A DNA stretch of 58,853 nt. It comes from an uncultured Candidatus Saccharibacteria bacterium. Its GTDB lineage: Bacteria; Patescibacteriota; Saccharimonadia; Saccharimonadales; Saccharimonadaceae. Below are positions 24,442 through 32,986 of the stretch, piece by piece (the stretch's first letter is position 1; each line of letters begins with the position of its first letter). A program made the translations under genes and the position numbers. The notes beneath the pieces were generated by a model. The model searched no databases, was not told the origin of the DNA, and saw nothing but the letters and a program-made list of their open reading frames with translations. The DNA is taken from assembly GCA_948945085.1 (NCBI GenBank), contig CARBGY010000007.1, forward strand, positions 1 to 58,853, in the 5' to 3' direction.

Positions 24442-24675
24442 AGCTACGAAAGCGCACAACACTTCGTCCGTAGCGGCATCGCATCTATTACAAATGGCTC
24501 ATCAAATGTCTTAGGCTCTACATCCTATTATCTATCAAGCAGTAATACAGATAATATCTGGGGATATGCAAGCCTAGGGGTATATTTTCTCTATATTCAA
24601 AAAACCAGCCTAGATACCAACTATGGTCCAACCAATCGTCTACAAGGTTTCCCCATCCGCTGTCTAGCATACTAA
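24442..24675 (+). repeat. Cassette B: orphan C-terminal lectin-fold domain
   Basis: Out of frame with the TPR gene, it reads SYESAQHFVRSGIASITNG and ends LQGFPIRCLAY with a TAA stop. It has the same start block (CTTCGTCCGTAGCGG) and end block (GGTTTCCCCATCCG) as cassette A, but the middle is A-rich and divergent and lacks the YWS block. No start codon or Shine-Dalgarno is seen. It may be a non-diversified relative or a decayed copy. Confidence 0.65.
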
Positions 24676-24693
24676 TATATATATATATATATA
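24671..24693. repeat. (AT)n tract after cassette B
   Basis: An alternating AT run of about 20 bp begins at the stop codon of cassette B. It is easily melted and sits ~30 bp before a long perfect palindrome. Confidence 0.85.
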
Positions 24694-24720
24694 TTATGTA
24701 TCATATGTGGGTTAGATAAG

Positions 24721-24762
24721 TTATAAGAGAAATAACCTTAATTAAGGTTATTTCTCTTATAA
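24721..24762. repeat. Perfect 42-bp palindrome (potential cruciform or hairpin)
   Basis: Each arm is 21 bp (TTATAAGAGAAATAACCTTAA) with no loop bases. GATAAG before and CTTATC after extend the symmetry beyond a 8-bp interruption. It follows the GGTTAGATAAG motif and lies between cassettes B and C. It could terminate transcription in both directions or extrude a cruciform; DGRs need a hairpin or cruciform 3' of the variable region, which makes the position suggestive. Confidence 0.9.
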
Positions 24763-24811
24763 TTATCCTACTTATCATACATATTCTATATAATACATAT
24801 ATACATAAACA

Positions 24812-25015
24812 TTCACCGCAGCCACTCCCTTATACTATGTACGCGGCGGGCACGTCAATCTAGGTACTGGTTCATTGAGGGGCGCGGGCAAGGATAGCCT
24901 CTACTGGTCAGCTACTACTTATCCTAGTGCTACGAGCGCGTACTACCTCAATTTCAATAGTGCTAACGTCCTCCCGTCGTACTACGACTATCGGTTCTAC
25001 GGTTTCTCGGTGCGC
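24812..25015 (+). repeat. Cassette C: orphan DGR-type variable region
   Basis: In-frame reading gives TAATPLYYVRGGHVNLGTGS, LRGAGKDSLYWSATTYPSAT and FNSANVLPSYYDYRFYGFSV with an Arg at the end. A stop lies just upstream (TAA before TTC ACC), so there is no coding start except an internal TTG. It aligns codon for codon with D and F; variable codons are NNC/NNT. Its end lies 25 bp from the 3' end of tRNA-Thr, on the opposite strand. Confidence 0.85.
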
Positions 25016-25040
25016 GGCAAAACGGAAAGAAAGAAAAAAA

Positions 25041-25116
25041 TGGAGCCGTGTGTCGGCTCTGCCCCGACGACCTGCCGCTTACAAGGCGGCTGCTCTACTA
25101 ACTGAGCTAACACGGC
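25041..25116 (-). tRNA. tRNA-Thr(TGT)
   Basis: On the minus strand GCCGTGT pairs with ACACGGC, the anticodon stem GCCGC/GCGGC encloses CTTGTAA (anticodon TGT), and the CCA end is encoded. Confidence 0.95.
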
Positions 25117-25215
25117 ATCATTTTCTTACTTTTCCATCTTATCAAACCTTGCTAAATTTTGCAAGGTTTGCTACAATAAAAACATCCTCTTATTTATCTA
25201 GAGGCTAAGTAACTT

Positions 25216-25300
25216 GCTGGAATCGTCTAGTGGCAATGACAAGAGACTGTAAATCTCTCGGCTTCGGCCTTCGTAGGTTCGAGTCCTACTTCCAGCACCA
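25216..25300 (+). tRNA. tRNA-Tyr(GTA)
   Basis: Acceptor GCTGGAA/TTCCAGC, anticodon stem AGAGA/TCTCT with loop CTGTAAA (anticodon GTA), a long class II variable arm and an encoded CCA end. Confidence 0.94.
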
Positions 25301-25305
25301 AAAAG

Positions 25306-25346
25306 GCTACCCTTTAATCTACAAAAAGATTAAAGGGCCTTTTTAA
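25306..25346 (+). terminator. Terminator after tRNA-Tyr
   Basis: The stem CCCTTTAATCT / AGATTAAAGGG is followed by CCTTTTTAA. Confidence 0.9.
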
Positions 25347-25427
25347 CTTTTACTCCGCTTCTTCGCTAAAAGTTTAAATTCGTAGAGAAAATAATATCAT
25401 CATTAAACTTCACCAAACATAAAGCAT

Positions 25428-25447
25428 GCCCCAGAATCTTCCGGGGC
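25428..25447. terminator. Stem-loop downstream of the HD gene
   Basis: GCCCC / GGGGC with flanking bases forms a short GC-rich hairpin. The U-tract is weak, so it may be a poor terminator for the minus-strand HD gene. Confidence 0.5.
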
Positions 25448-25488
25448 AAGTATCTAGATCTCTAGACAAAATCTCGGCGCCAAACGTT

Positions 25489-26238
25489 TTAAACATTATT
25501 TATCCAAGCGAACCATTCTCCACGCACATCCTCCACGGCTGCCCGCAAAATTCCAATAAATAATTTTTGCGCATACATTTTTGATGTCACTTCCAAAAAA
25601 TGCACCGCCCATACATCAGCCAAAGCCGTAGACCCAGTCGTTTCAGAGCCCCGTCGATCTTGCGAGGTCCAATTTTCTTTTATTTTTAAATCTCCACCCC
25701 TCCCCTCATCCTCGTAAATCAAACCCTGTAAAACTGCCTCGACCTTATCAGCACAATATAGAAATTGCCCTAATTTAGAGGAGCGCGTCTGCATTGCCAT
25801 AAAATCAAACCTCACTTTTTCCGCCAGATCTTCCGGAAGACCTTTTAAAATATCAGTTACTGCTTCCAATTCCAGCCGATTCTTCCGCTCTTCATCACGA
25901 TTTCCATCGTCAGGTATATCACCAAACTTTCGTTCACCAACCTCGTGAATTAGCGTGGTATAAAGCATTGTTTGTTTATCTTCTTCCGAAAATAAATCTG
26001 GAAAGAGAGCTGTAATCAGCATAACCAAGATTTGCATACCAGCTGTATGTTCCAAATCCGATTCTGACCGATTCATATCGAAACTAACTCCAACCTCGTA
26101 GTCATAAACTCCATATGTTCCAAAACCGCTTCGAATCACCTCGCTCTCAGTTTTTAGAATCCGGTAAATTTGCCAAATCCTCTGGCATTTCTGATACTCA
26201 TTTGTACTTAATAAAACATCCGGATCGTAATTAGACAC
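25489..26238 (-). CDS. HD-domain phosphohydrolase-like protein
   Basis: The HD fold is suggested by SDLEHTAGM with the first metal-binding His and LIHEVGERKFGDI, where the usual HD pair is H-E, then a helical FLYCADKVEAVLQGL with a conserved Asp. This resembles YfbR/HDDC2-type nucleotidases. The replacement of Asp by Glu in the HD pair may change metal binding. The start is a GTG 6 nt after GTGAGG; another in-frame GTG nine bases upstream overlaps that sequence. It is 249 aa and monocistronic. The substrate is unknown. Confidence 0.72.
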   Translation of the reverse strand: MSNYDPDVLLSTNEYQKCQRIWQIYRILKTESEVIRSGFGTYGVYDYEVGVSFDMNRSESDLEHTAGMQILVMLITALFPDLFSEEDKQTMLYTTLIHEVGERKFGDIPDDGNRDEERKNRLELEAVTDILKGLPEDLAEKVRFDFMAMQTRSSKLGQFLYCADKVEAVLQGLIYEDEGRGGDLKIKENWTSQDRRGSETTGSTALADVWAVHFLEVTSKMYAQKLFIGILRAAVEDVRGEWFAWINNV

Positions 26239-26371
26239 ACTTGACACCTCACTTTCTTAAAATACACCCACTCCTTTCCCAAACATTATATCATACCTCT
26301 CAAACCAGAAATAACTTGTAGAAATCTTTTTCAATACCCAAAACATCTGCTATAATAAAAGCACTACGCTT

Positions 26372-26977
26372 ATGAAAAAATCCATTAAATCTAGCGAAGA
26401 AGTTAATCCTACTGTCAATTTAATCCTAAACTATATTCTAATTTTTATGGTGAGTGCTTTTATTGGCTGGATTTGGGAAGTTTCTCTAACTTTTATTCAA
26501 CACGGTCTTATCGTCAACCGTGGCGTCCTACATGGGCCGTGGCTACCGATTTACGGCTTCGGAGGTTTAGGCATCGTCGTTCTACTTGAACGCTTTCGCA
26601 AACACCCTTTTCTTATTTTTAGTATCGCCGCTTTAGGTTGCGGGCTGATGGAATACTTAACTGGTTGGTACCTCGAAACTTTTAAACATCTTAAATGGTG
26701 GGACTATGGCGACGCTTTTCTTAGTCTCGACGGTCGCATCTGCTTTCTCAGCGTTTTTACTTTTGGACTTTGCGGTTTGTTTATGATCTACTTTGTTTAT
26801 CCTCTCTTTACAAAACTTTTTGACCACATCGCCTTTAAGCCGAAACAAATCCTCTGCTTTGCTTTAGTCCTTTTCTTTCTAGGTGATTTTGTTTATTCGT
26901 CCGACGTTCCTAATACCGGCATCGGGGTTACCTCTGAGATTGAATCTTCGCACAATCATTCCGAAAAATCAGTGTAG
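26372..26977 (+). CDS. CmpB-like putative ABC transporter permease family membrane protein
   Basis: The conserved blocks FIGWIWEV, NRGVLHGPWLPIYGFGGLGI, YLTGWYLE, KWWDYGDAF and GRICFLS define the ABC_trans_CmpB family (PF06541), which has about six helices and no known mechanism. No ATPase gene is adjacent. The C-terminus reads SSDVPNTGIGV and then a charged tail; the VPNTG pentapeptide also occurs in the fibro-slime protein. TATAAT lies ~15 bp before the ATG with no clear Shine-Dalgarno. Confidence 0.85.
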   Translation: MKKSIKSSEEVNPTVNLILNYILIFMVSAFIGWIWEVSLTFIQHGLIVNRGVLHGPWLPIYGFGGLGIVVLLERFRKHPFLIFSIAALGCGLMEYLTGWYLETFKHLKWWDYGDAFLSLDGRICFLSVFTFGLCGLFMIYFVYPLFTKLFDHIAFKPKQILCFALVLFFLGDFVYSSDVPNTGIGVTSEIESSHNHSEKSV

Positions 26978-27077
26978 ATGCCCCCTAGAGGCTTACAATA
27001 CATAAGTCCTTTCTTTGCAACCTTCCCGAATTTCACAGTTTACAGTAAGATTTATTTGTGATAGAATAAAAGATATT

Positions 27078-27287
27078 ATGGCAAAGAAGAATAATACTAA
27101 ACGCAAGCTGGTTGGCTTAGTTTCTGAGGAATCAGGCATTCGTCAGTATTACACTAAAAAGAATACTATGAATACCCCAGATAAGCTCACCCTTCGAAAA
27201 TACGATCCTGTTTTGCGTAAACACGTTGTCTTCACCGAAACCAAAAAGAACCTCGGTCGCAACGAAGTTAAAGAGAAAAAGCGTTAA
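27078..27287 (+). CDS. rpmG: 50S ribosomal protein L33, zinc-free form
   Basis: The sequence MAKKNNTKRKLVGLVSEESG through YTKKNTMNTPDKLTLRKYDP matches L33, followed by LRKHVVFTETKK. The two CxxC pairs of zinc-binding L33 are absent, so this is the C-minus form. At 69 aa it has a slightly long Lys-rich tail. A -10-like TAGAAT lies 11 bp before the ATG, and the upstream open frame from 27015 is not needed. A terminator follows. Confidence 0.95.
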   Translation: MAKKNNTKRKLVGLVSEESGIRQYYTKKNTMNTPDKLTLRKYDPVLRKHVVFTETKKNLGRNEVKEKKR

Positions 27288-27308
27288 TTTTTACGTGTAT
27301 CTCCAAAA

Positions 27309-27336
27309 AAGACCCTGCATCCATGCAGAGTCTTTT
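27309..27336. terminator. Terminator after rpmG, shared with the converging GH57 gene
   Basis: AGAC-C-CTGCAT / ATGCAG-A-GTCT forms a stem with one mismatch, followed by TTTTTGC. Confidence 0.8.
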
Positions 27337-27409
27337 TGCATCAACCAAACACTCACTCCATCTCCAAAATCAATTCGATTCTCCAAAACCTCAACACTAC
27401 CCGCATAAT

Positions 27410-28912
27410 CTACTCAATCACCAATTTCTTTATCACTCGTCGAATCGCACCCATTTTCTTCGGCTTCTTCTTAGCTACAGCCTCAGCCTCTATTTTTACT
27501 TCCACACCAGTATCCGCTACCTTTTCCACCACCTTCCTATCTTCACCATCAGTCAACCTTAACCTCTGCACAGGCACAAGTTGCGCCTCTTGTCGCGACG
27601 TTTCATGTACGACCACGCTCGCCACTCCATGATTACCTCGACTAAATTTCACCGGCACAACACCACTTCCTACTATACCTCGATCTCGTTTCTTCGTGTA
27701 AGTTCGTGAGATCTCCACTGCTTGCGACTTTTTCACTTCATTTACTCGCCGACGCAAATCCATTACTACTTTTTCCGCAAGCTCCGGAACTTGTGTGTAC
27801 ATATCAATCGCCAGCATTCGACGATAATCCTCAATAATCATCTCATTCTCACTCGCCAAAACTTCTCTTCGCATACCGTACATTTTATCCGCTAGCGCCT
27901 TTTGTTCACCGCCACTCAGCCAACCTGGTAACCGATATTCCAGATCAGATTTCAAAACCAATCCAACACGTTCCGCTCTTACATCCTCCCGGCGACTCAC
28001 CGTCTCACGCACCGCAAGCTCCATAGTCGGTGTTTCTACCACGCATGCTTCCGCTGCGTTCACAAACCCATTCTTCTCGTTCCTTGTCCAACTCGCGATA
28101 AGCTCATCAAACAGCCTAATAATCCCGTTCTTCCTCTGTCTAGCTAAAACTTTTGCATCCACAACAATATTTATTAAGCCTCCCCTTAAAAGTTCCAAAT
28201 CCAACACCTTCTCCAGCCGTTTTAGCGCAAACTCCTGACGTATCTCACCATCTTCCGATTTCCGCTCACCCAAAACTTCAACATCCCCCCGCGCAATCAT
28301 TTCTGAAATCTTACGATTCTCAACCAAAAGCCTTAAATATTCACATTCCGCCGCTTCGTAGACGTGATTCGCACTTCGCCAATCCATCTGCCCCAATGCT
28401 CCACCAACCAACATCCCCGCAAAACCAAAATCCTCCGCCCACTTTCCAATTTCGTCATTATAGATTAGCTCCGGCATCTCCATAATTCGCCCCTGCACGT
28501 CAAAAAGTTCACCAACTTTATCTAAAAACTGCTGAACATGCAAAGTAAACTCCTCACGATTATAAAAAAACGCCAGGGAATGATAATATGGCTCAAATAT
28601 TAACTCTACTTTTCCACTTTTTAAAATCTTTTTGAGTCGCTCAAGCAAATTCTGATCATACCTCTCCGCGAGCTCTAACCACATCCCCGAAATCATCAAA
28701 GAAAAATGCCATTTCGGATTCTTCTGTAAATTACGCTCCATAAGCGCAAACAATGGCTGATAAACTTCCTGATTATTACGCGTAAAACTTTCTTTTACAT
28801 CAAAATAGCCACCCAAGACATCTCGGTTAGAATTATTCTCGTCACCAGCCTCACTACCAAAACTCAACCCGTACGGCTCGTGTAACTGAAATACTAAATG
28901 CAATACGCGCAC
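27410..28912 (-). CDS. Glycoside hydrolase family 57-like protein
   Basis: GH57 enzymes hydrolyse or branch alpha-glucans. Visible signatures are LHLVFQLHEPYG at the N-terminus (with the conserved HxP-like block altered to HEP), FSLMISGMWLELAERY, VELIFEPYYHSLAFFY and EMPELIYNDEIGKWAEDFGF, where the Glu of PELIYN matches the nucleophile of the family. The C-terminal ~150 residues are helical and then basic (KKKPKKMGAIRRVIKK). At 500 aa it is slightly longer than typical alpha-amylase forms. The start is GTG with GAGAGG upstream. The likely role is storage or scavenged glucan use. Confidence 0.87.
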   Translation of the reverse strand: MRVLHLVFQLHEPYGLSFGSEAGDENNSNRDVLGGYFDVKESFTRNNQEVYQPLFALMERNLQKNPKWHFSLMISGMWLELAERYDQNLLERLKKILKSGKVELIFEPYYHSLAFFYNREEFTLHVQQFLDKVGELFDVQGRIMEMPELIYNDEIGKWAEDFGFAGMLVGGALGQMDWRSANHVYEAAECEYLRLLVENRKISEMIARGDVEVLGERKSEDGEIRQEFALKRLEKVLDLELLRGGLINIVVDAKVLARQRKNGIIRLFDELIASWTRNEKNGFVNAAEACVVETPTMELAVRETVSRREDVRAERVGLVLKSDLEYRLPGWLSGGEQKALADKMYGMRREVLASENEMIIEDYRRMLAIDMYTQVPELAEKVVMDLRRRVNEVKKSQAVEISRTYTKKRDRGIVGSGVVPVKFSRGNHGVASVVVHETSRQEAQLVPVQRLRLTDGEDRKVVEKVADTGVEVKIEAEAVAKKKPKKMGAIRRVIKKLVIE

Positions 28913-29020
28913 TACTTACCTCTCTTTAGCATTACTATTATTATAGCACACAAGTATTTTAAAATCATCAAAGTTCCTCCAAAAACATAATCAAGCCCAC
29001 CAAGTTAAAGCAAAAGGAAT

Positions 29021-29026
29021 TATAAT
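29021..29026 (+). promoter_or_regulatory. -10 box (TATAAT) for the membrane protein gene
   Basis: A perfect TATAAT lies 86 bp before the ATG of the next gene. Confidence 0.45.
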
Positions 29027-29112
29027 ATGAATCCTAAAAATATGACTAGAAATGCCAAAGGGCCTTAAAGTTATCTTAATTATTGACGAAAAACAATTTT
29101 AGGAGGTTAAAA

Positions 29113-29907
29113 ATGTTATCTACTATCATCCAAACCATCGCCAAATGGGCGACTAGCTTTACCGGTATTCTTACTATCATGATTATCATGGTTACCGCCA
29201 TACGTCTCGCACTGACCAGCGTCCGCGAGAAATATGGCAAAGAAAGCCGCCGCTACCGTAACATGAAACTCATCAGCGGAGTTGCGTGCTTAATCATCAC
29301 GATCAATGTTATAAGCATCTTCATTTGCAGCCATATAACCTGGCTCTGGGGGTTTCTGAACCAGTCACTTTGGTATCAGTGCTTCGCCTTCGCCACATGC
29401 TATATCGCCGCGTCCAGTATTGCCCTTAAATGTCTCTCGTCACCCATCGCTTTTATAACCAATATCGCTCTGGCTTTCTTTGGTAATTATATCGACAAAG
29501 CTATTGAACTTACCCCTCGTGTCACCATAGCCACATGCGTCGTTGCTTTCCTCGCTACCCTCGAGTTAACAGATACGATCTCGCAAAAACGTAAAGAAGC
29601 ATCCAAAAACAGCAATATCGAAGCCATTACATCAGAATCAGCGCCGGAAAACGACGATATTAAGACTGTTTCACCAGACTTAGTATCTACCAATTTCTTC
29701 GCTCGGCATGGTTTTCTCGCCGCTATGTTATGGATAGGATCCCTTGTTGCCGCCTATCTTGCTGGAGAGTATTCTCTTGTTCCTAAGGCTATTGAGTATA
29801 TTCAGTCCCAACTTAAAAAATACTCCGCATCAGCCGATAAAACCGCAACCTCAGAAACGGCCGACAAAAATACCACCGCCACGACAATTCCAACAGGTAC
29901 AGATTAA
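29113..29907 (+). CDS. Polytopic membrane protein of unknown function
   Basis: Five or six hydrophobic segments are visible (for example TGILTIMIIMVTAIRLAL, VACLIITINVISIFICSH and GFLAAMLWIGSLVAAYLAGE). A polar Ser/Glu-rich loop sits before the last one, and the tail is Thr/Ala/Lys-rich and disordered. AGGAGG lies 6 nt before the ATG; an earlier TTG at 29083 overlaps the Shine-Dalgarno and is rejected. At 264 aa no family is recognised. It ends at a terminator and borders the decayed region. Confidence 0.7.
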   Translation: MLSTIIQTIAKWATSFTGILTIMIIMVTAIRLALTSVREKYGKESRRYRNMKLISGVACLIITINVISIFICSHITWLWGFLNQSLWYQCFAFATCYIAASSIALKCLSSPIAFITNIALAFFGNYIDKAIELTPRVTIATCVVAFLATLELTDTISQKRKEASKNSNIEAITSESAPENDDIKTVSPDLVSTNFFARHGFLAAMLWIGSLVAAYLAGEYSLVPKAIEYIQSQLKKYSASADKTATSETADKNTTATTIPTGTD

Positions 29908-29916
29908 AACCACCTG

Positions 29917-29947
29917 CCCTCACTAGAAAAACTAGTGGGGGTATTTT
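29917..29947 (+). terminator. Terminator after the membrane protein gene
   Basis: CCCTCACTAG / CTAGTGGGGG with a short loop is followed by TATTTT. Confidence 0.75.
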
Positions 29948-30010
29948 CATAATGCTAAAATTCATAAAAACTTGTATAATGTAGGTAAGTTATAACTAAA
30001 AGGTAAAAAT

Positions 30011-30588
30011 ATGAATCTCTATCTTTATGGACAAGAAACCAACCTTAATGACGAGCAAAAAATACAACTTGCCAGAACTTTCAAGCGAGTACTCTACCTA
30101 GATAATGTAGATTACACCCTGCCAATACAAGATTCCGAGCCAAAAGTCATTGCCGCCGATCCAGACATTACGGGTTGGGATATCCCCAACAACGTCATCG
30201 CACAGATCCCGAGTACCACTACTTGCCATTTCAAGATATGGTCGAAAAATCCGAATTCATGTTTGTTACAATTTCCAAAAATTCAGACAGCCTTGCGCTT
30301 TTTGACGATCTATCAAAGTTCAATAAAAACATGAAAGTCATTGTAGTATCAAACGGTTTTGAATCCGTTACCGAACGGCTAATTGCAAAGTGCGAAGCCG
30401 GCGAATTAGGCGGTGTTGCCTTCGAAAGCGACGATCCGCAAATTCTTACAAAGAATTATAAAGGTAATATCTTCGTCACACCACACAACGCACATTGTTC
30501 ACACGAAGCTATGAAGCGTATGTTCAGTATTTGGATAGACTCCATTTGCAGCACCACAAAAGAAGATATTATTAACCAAGTAAACTAA
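30011..30588 (+). pseudogene. Decayed D-isomer-specific 2-hydroxyacid dehydrogenase
   Basis: The first frame encodes an N-terminal half ending KVIAADPDITGWDIPNNVI; the last ~125 codons, in another frame, encode the C-terminal half (FMFVTISKNSDSL, VVSNGFESVTERLIAKCEAG, GNIFVTPHNAHCSHEAMKRM). The junction is near 30210. The central NAD-binding part with the GxGxxG motif is missing, so only ~192 codons remain of a ~310-330-aa enzyme. An internal deletion plus frameshift is the simplest explanation. AAAGG precedes the original ATG. Confidence 0.8.
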
Positions 30589-30656
30589 AACATCAACAAA
30601 ACCGTTCAACATGCTCAAACGGAGTACTTAGCGAAGCATATTATGCTACAGTTGGA

Positions 30657-31358
30657 CTAAATGTTCTCGTTTAATATACGATATTTTACTTCAATGAAAG
30701 AATTTCGTAACGAATTACACTCGATAAGTTTTAATGGTCTTAACTTATGGAGGTCACTTATAGTCGTGATCGACTCTCCATCAATTAGCGTAGAAGTTTC
30801 TCGTCCTCCTACCAAAAGTGGAGCTATAATAATGTGAACGTAATCAATTAAATTTTCTCTTAACAAGAGAGCATTAAAATTACCACCAGATTGAATAGTT
30901 AAGTGTTCAATATGGTGTTTTTCATATAAATCCCGAAATAATTTTTGAGGATCAAAATTTGAATACTGAAGAATGGTCAGATTAGGGTGTTGTTCCTTCA
31001 TTTGAAAGGCAACATGGTCAGGATTAATGGTTACTAAGATCAATTCTTTTAGCCACGAGCATAGGTAATTGATTCCAGTAGCGTTTAGATGTGGCTTATT
31101 ATCGATAATTACAAAACTAACGGGAGATTTATTTGGTAACTCTTTGCGCTCATTAACACCAATTTTGGCCATCACACGCCCAGTATTGAGTGAAAACAAG
31201 TCAGTGGTTTGTTCAATCTCGTAATATTGATGTAAACCCTCTTTGACGCCCCTAATTTTGCACCAGTCCTTATCTACATCCAATGAATCATCATTGCCGC
31301 TTGAGATCTTACCATCAAGCGATTCTAGCATAAAGAGGGTTGTGATAGGCCGTTTCAT
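30657..31358 (-). CDS. RibD C-terminal domain / dihydrofolate reductase-like protein
   Basis: The RibD_C fold is indicated by TTLFMLESLDGKISSG at the N-terminus, a ~70-residue middle, and HLTIQSGGNFNALLLRENLI plus IAPLLVGGRETSTL at the C-terminus. These NADPH-dependent reductases act on riboflavin intermediates or related compounds; the 233-aa stand-alone form lacks the deaminase half, and no rib operon is seen. No clear Shine-Dalgarno precedes the ATG. It lies inside the decayed accessory region but its frame is intact. Confidence 0.85.
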   Translation of the reverse strand: MKRPITTLFMLESLDGKISSGNDDSLDVDKDWCKIRGVKEGLHQYYEIEQTTDLFSLNTGRVMAKIGVNERKELPNKSPVSFVIIDNKPHLNATGINYLCSWLKELILVTINPDHVAFQMKEQHPNLTILQYSNFDPQKLFRDLYEKHHIEHLTIQSGGNFNALLLRENLIDYVHIIIAPLLVGGRETSTLIDGESITTISDLHKLRPLKLIECNSLRNSFIEVKYRILNENI

Positions 31359-31822
31359 ATGCTCAAAGGATAATTTTTATCTGGCAGGGCTTCAAGGACT
31401 TAATCCTCAGCCCCACTAAGTATATGGTAACACTCAGCGAGTTTAATGTCAAGTATGCGAAGTCGGTGTTGGAGAGGCACGGATTTGCTTGCTCATCAGT
31501 ATAATTGTGATTATTATTCCTGAGAATTTCAAAGCCGATAAGACGGCATTCTTTAAAGATAACCGAGCGTCCATTGAGAGAATTTATAATGAACTAAAAG
31601 GTCAGTTATCCCTACGTAGCATTTATTCCTTTTTGCCTAATCGCACTCCTAACCTCTGTTGGCCTGACTGAAGATAGCAAAATCAAATGTTGGTGATTCT
31701 AGAATCTCAATTACGGCAAATCTGACAGAATTAGACTTCCTGAACCGTCAAACAATCTCCACCGAATTTTTAGTATTATAAGGACAAAAATACGAGACCA
31801 TAAATCGTGATAAGATGAGGAT
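31359..31822. other. Non-coding or decayed stretch
   Basis: No intact gene is supported. A + strand fragment reading MVTLSEFNVKYAKSVLERHG (from about 31423) is followed in another frame by PENFKADKTAFFKDNRASIE. The two pieces may be remnants of one frameshifted gene. No promoter or repeat is evident. Confidence 0.4.
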
Positions 31823-32176
31823 ATGAGCAGAAAATCAAAGTTCACTCCAGAAGTCACCGAGCGAATCCTGGTTCTGATTCGTGACGGCTATACCGTGTCT
31901 GATGCGTGCCGAGGAGCGAGAATCTCCACCGACACCTTCTACCGTTGGTGCGACAAATACCCAGACTTCCATAAAGCAGTAGTGGAGGCTACCGACCTTC
32001 AATGGAAGTATGCCGAGCAACTCGTCCGTAGTGGCTATCGAGGCTATACTAGGAGACTAAACCGACCATCGGTGAACTATCAGTCGCCTGAAAATATGGG
32101 GTTTAAGGTAAAGATTCCGGTCTGGCCTCTGTTACTATTGACAAGATTAGGAATCTGTGCTACAATGGAAGTATAA
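31823..32176 (+). CDS. Helix-turn-helix protein, phage terminase small-subunit-like, probably truncated
   Basis: The first ~70 residues (KFTPEVTERILVLIRDGYTV, then ARISTDTFYRWCDKYPDFHK) are a homeodomain-like HTH seen in terminase small subunits and transposase-like orfA proteins. From about residue 85 the sequence no longer looks like that family, and the ORF runs over the promoter of the next gene. GAGG lies 3 nt before the ATG. A truncated or frameshifted phage/IS remnant is likely. Confidence 0.55.
   Translation: MSRKSKFTPEVTERILVLIRDGYTVSDACRGARISTDTFYRWCDKYPDFHKAVVEATDLQWKYAEQLVRSGYRGYTRRLNRPSVNYQSPENMGFKVKIPVWPLLLLTRLGICATMEV
32138..32166 (+). promoter_or_regulatory. Promoter (TTGACA-17-TACAAT) of the hypothetical gene
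   Basis: A perfect TTGACA and extended TGCTACAAT are 17 bp apart. The leader contains a GCTCACAA / TTGTGGGAGC stem before GGGAGGTG. Confidence 0.8.
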
Positions 32177-32239
32177 GGCTCACAAAATCTAACTTGTGGG
32201 AGCATTTTAACCTTCTCCATCTATCAGGGAGGTGATTTT

Positions 32240-32932
32240 ATGGAGAAAACATCAAATTTGTTAGACCTTAAGTATCAGGACTTACTCTGGCGAATTGTTG
32301 GTGCGGTGCGGAGAGAGGCTCGAACTATACCTGCTTTCCGTGATAGCCACAATGGCTGTATCAGAATCACAATCATACCATTAACTCAAGACGCCGACAC
32401 CTGGCTAGGTGGTGAGCTAAGCAGTTTTCAGCAATTCGACCATGAGCATATGGGGCGTGAGATTATGGATGTCTGCGAACGAGAATTCATCTTCAAAATT
32501 GATCCCAGAGGCAGTCACACGATTCAGTATGTTTGCGAAGATGGACATACTGAACCCGTCAACTGCTATGGCTACTCAGCCCTCAAAACAGCGTGGGCAT
32601 CCTGGAAAAGGAAGTTTGACGATGCCGTGCATAGGGGGATCGGGGAAACCTTTTCTGACTTCCAGTTCCGTCAACACACCCAGTTCTTCAGCGAGGACAA
32701 CGGCTGGTCAATGCACGATGGTTCAGTTTGCACTACCGTCACACTCGATGGAGAGGACTTCTGTCGTCTGTATGTCTGCACTTCGGGCGCGAAGTCGGAC
32801 GAGGATAAGCAATGCTCGCTCGCTGGCATCCTGGAGGCTCAGGAATACTTCGAGAGATACTTCGAGTCCGCAAAATGCAACCCTCGCATTGATAGCAAGA
32901 AGTCTCCCCTGGAGCAGGTCTGGTGCAATTGA
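32240..32932 (+). CDS. Hypothetical protein
   Basis: This 230-aa soluble, acidic protein has an aromatic-rich middle (FSDFQFRQHTQFFSEDNGW) and several cysteines. No signal peptide, membrane helix or known motif is seen. GGGAGGTG precedes the ATG, and a consensus promoter with a hairpin leader drives it, so it is probably expressed. It lies alone between remnants in an accessory region and ends at a terminator. It uses TGA as its stop, supporting the standard code. Confidence 0.6.
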   Translation: MEKTSNLLDLKYQDLLWRIVGAVRREARTIPAFRDSHNGCIRITIIPLTQDADTWLGGELSSFQQFDHEHMGREIMDVCEREFIFKIDPRGSHTIQYVCEDGHTEPVNCYGYSALKTAWASWKRKFDDAVHRGIGETFSDFQFRQHTQFFSEDNGWSMHDGSVCTTVTLDGEDFCRLYVCTSGAKSDEDKQCSLAGILEAQEYFERYFESAKCNPRIDSKKSPLEQVWCN

Positions 32933-32954
32933 AAGCGTCCAACAGGAAACTCAA

Positions 32955-32986
32955 CCCTCGCTGGGAAACTGGCGAGGGCTATTTTT
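32955..32986. terminator. Terminator after the hypothetical gene
   Basis: CCCTCGC / GCGAGGG around a short loop is followed by CTATTTTTG. Confidence 0.8.

Noticed and set aside
24671..24693. (AT)n run as an origin or DUE
   Set aside because: No DnaA boxes or replication genes are nearby.
30205..30225. Programmed frameshift in the dehydrogenase gene
   Set aside because: About 120 residues including the NAD-binding motif are missing, so a frameshift alone would not restore an enzyme.
32015..32050. CTCGTCCGTAGTGGCTATCG resembles the start block of the cassettes
   Set aside because: It lies in the reading frame of the HTH protein, and no lectin-like tail follows.
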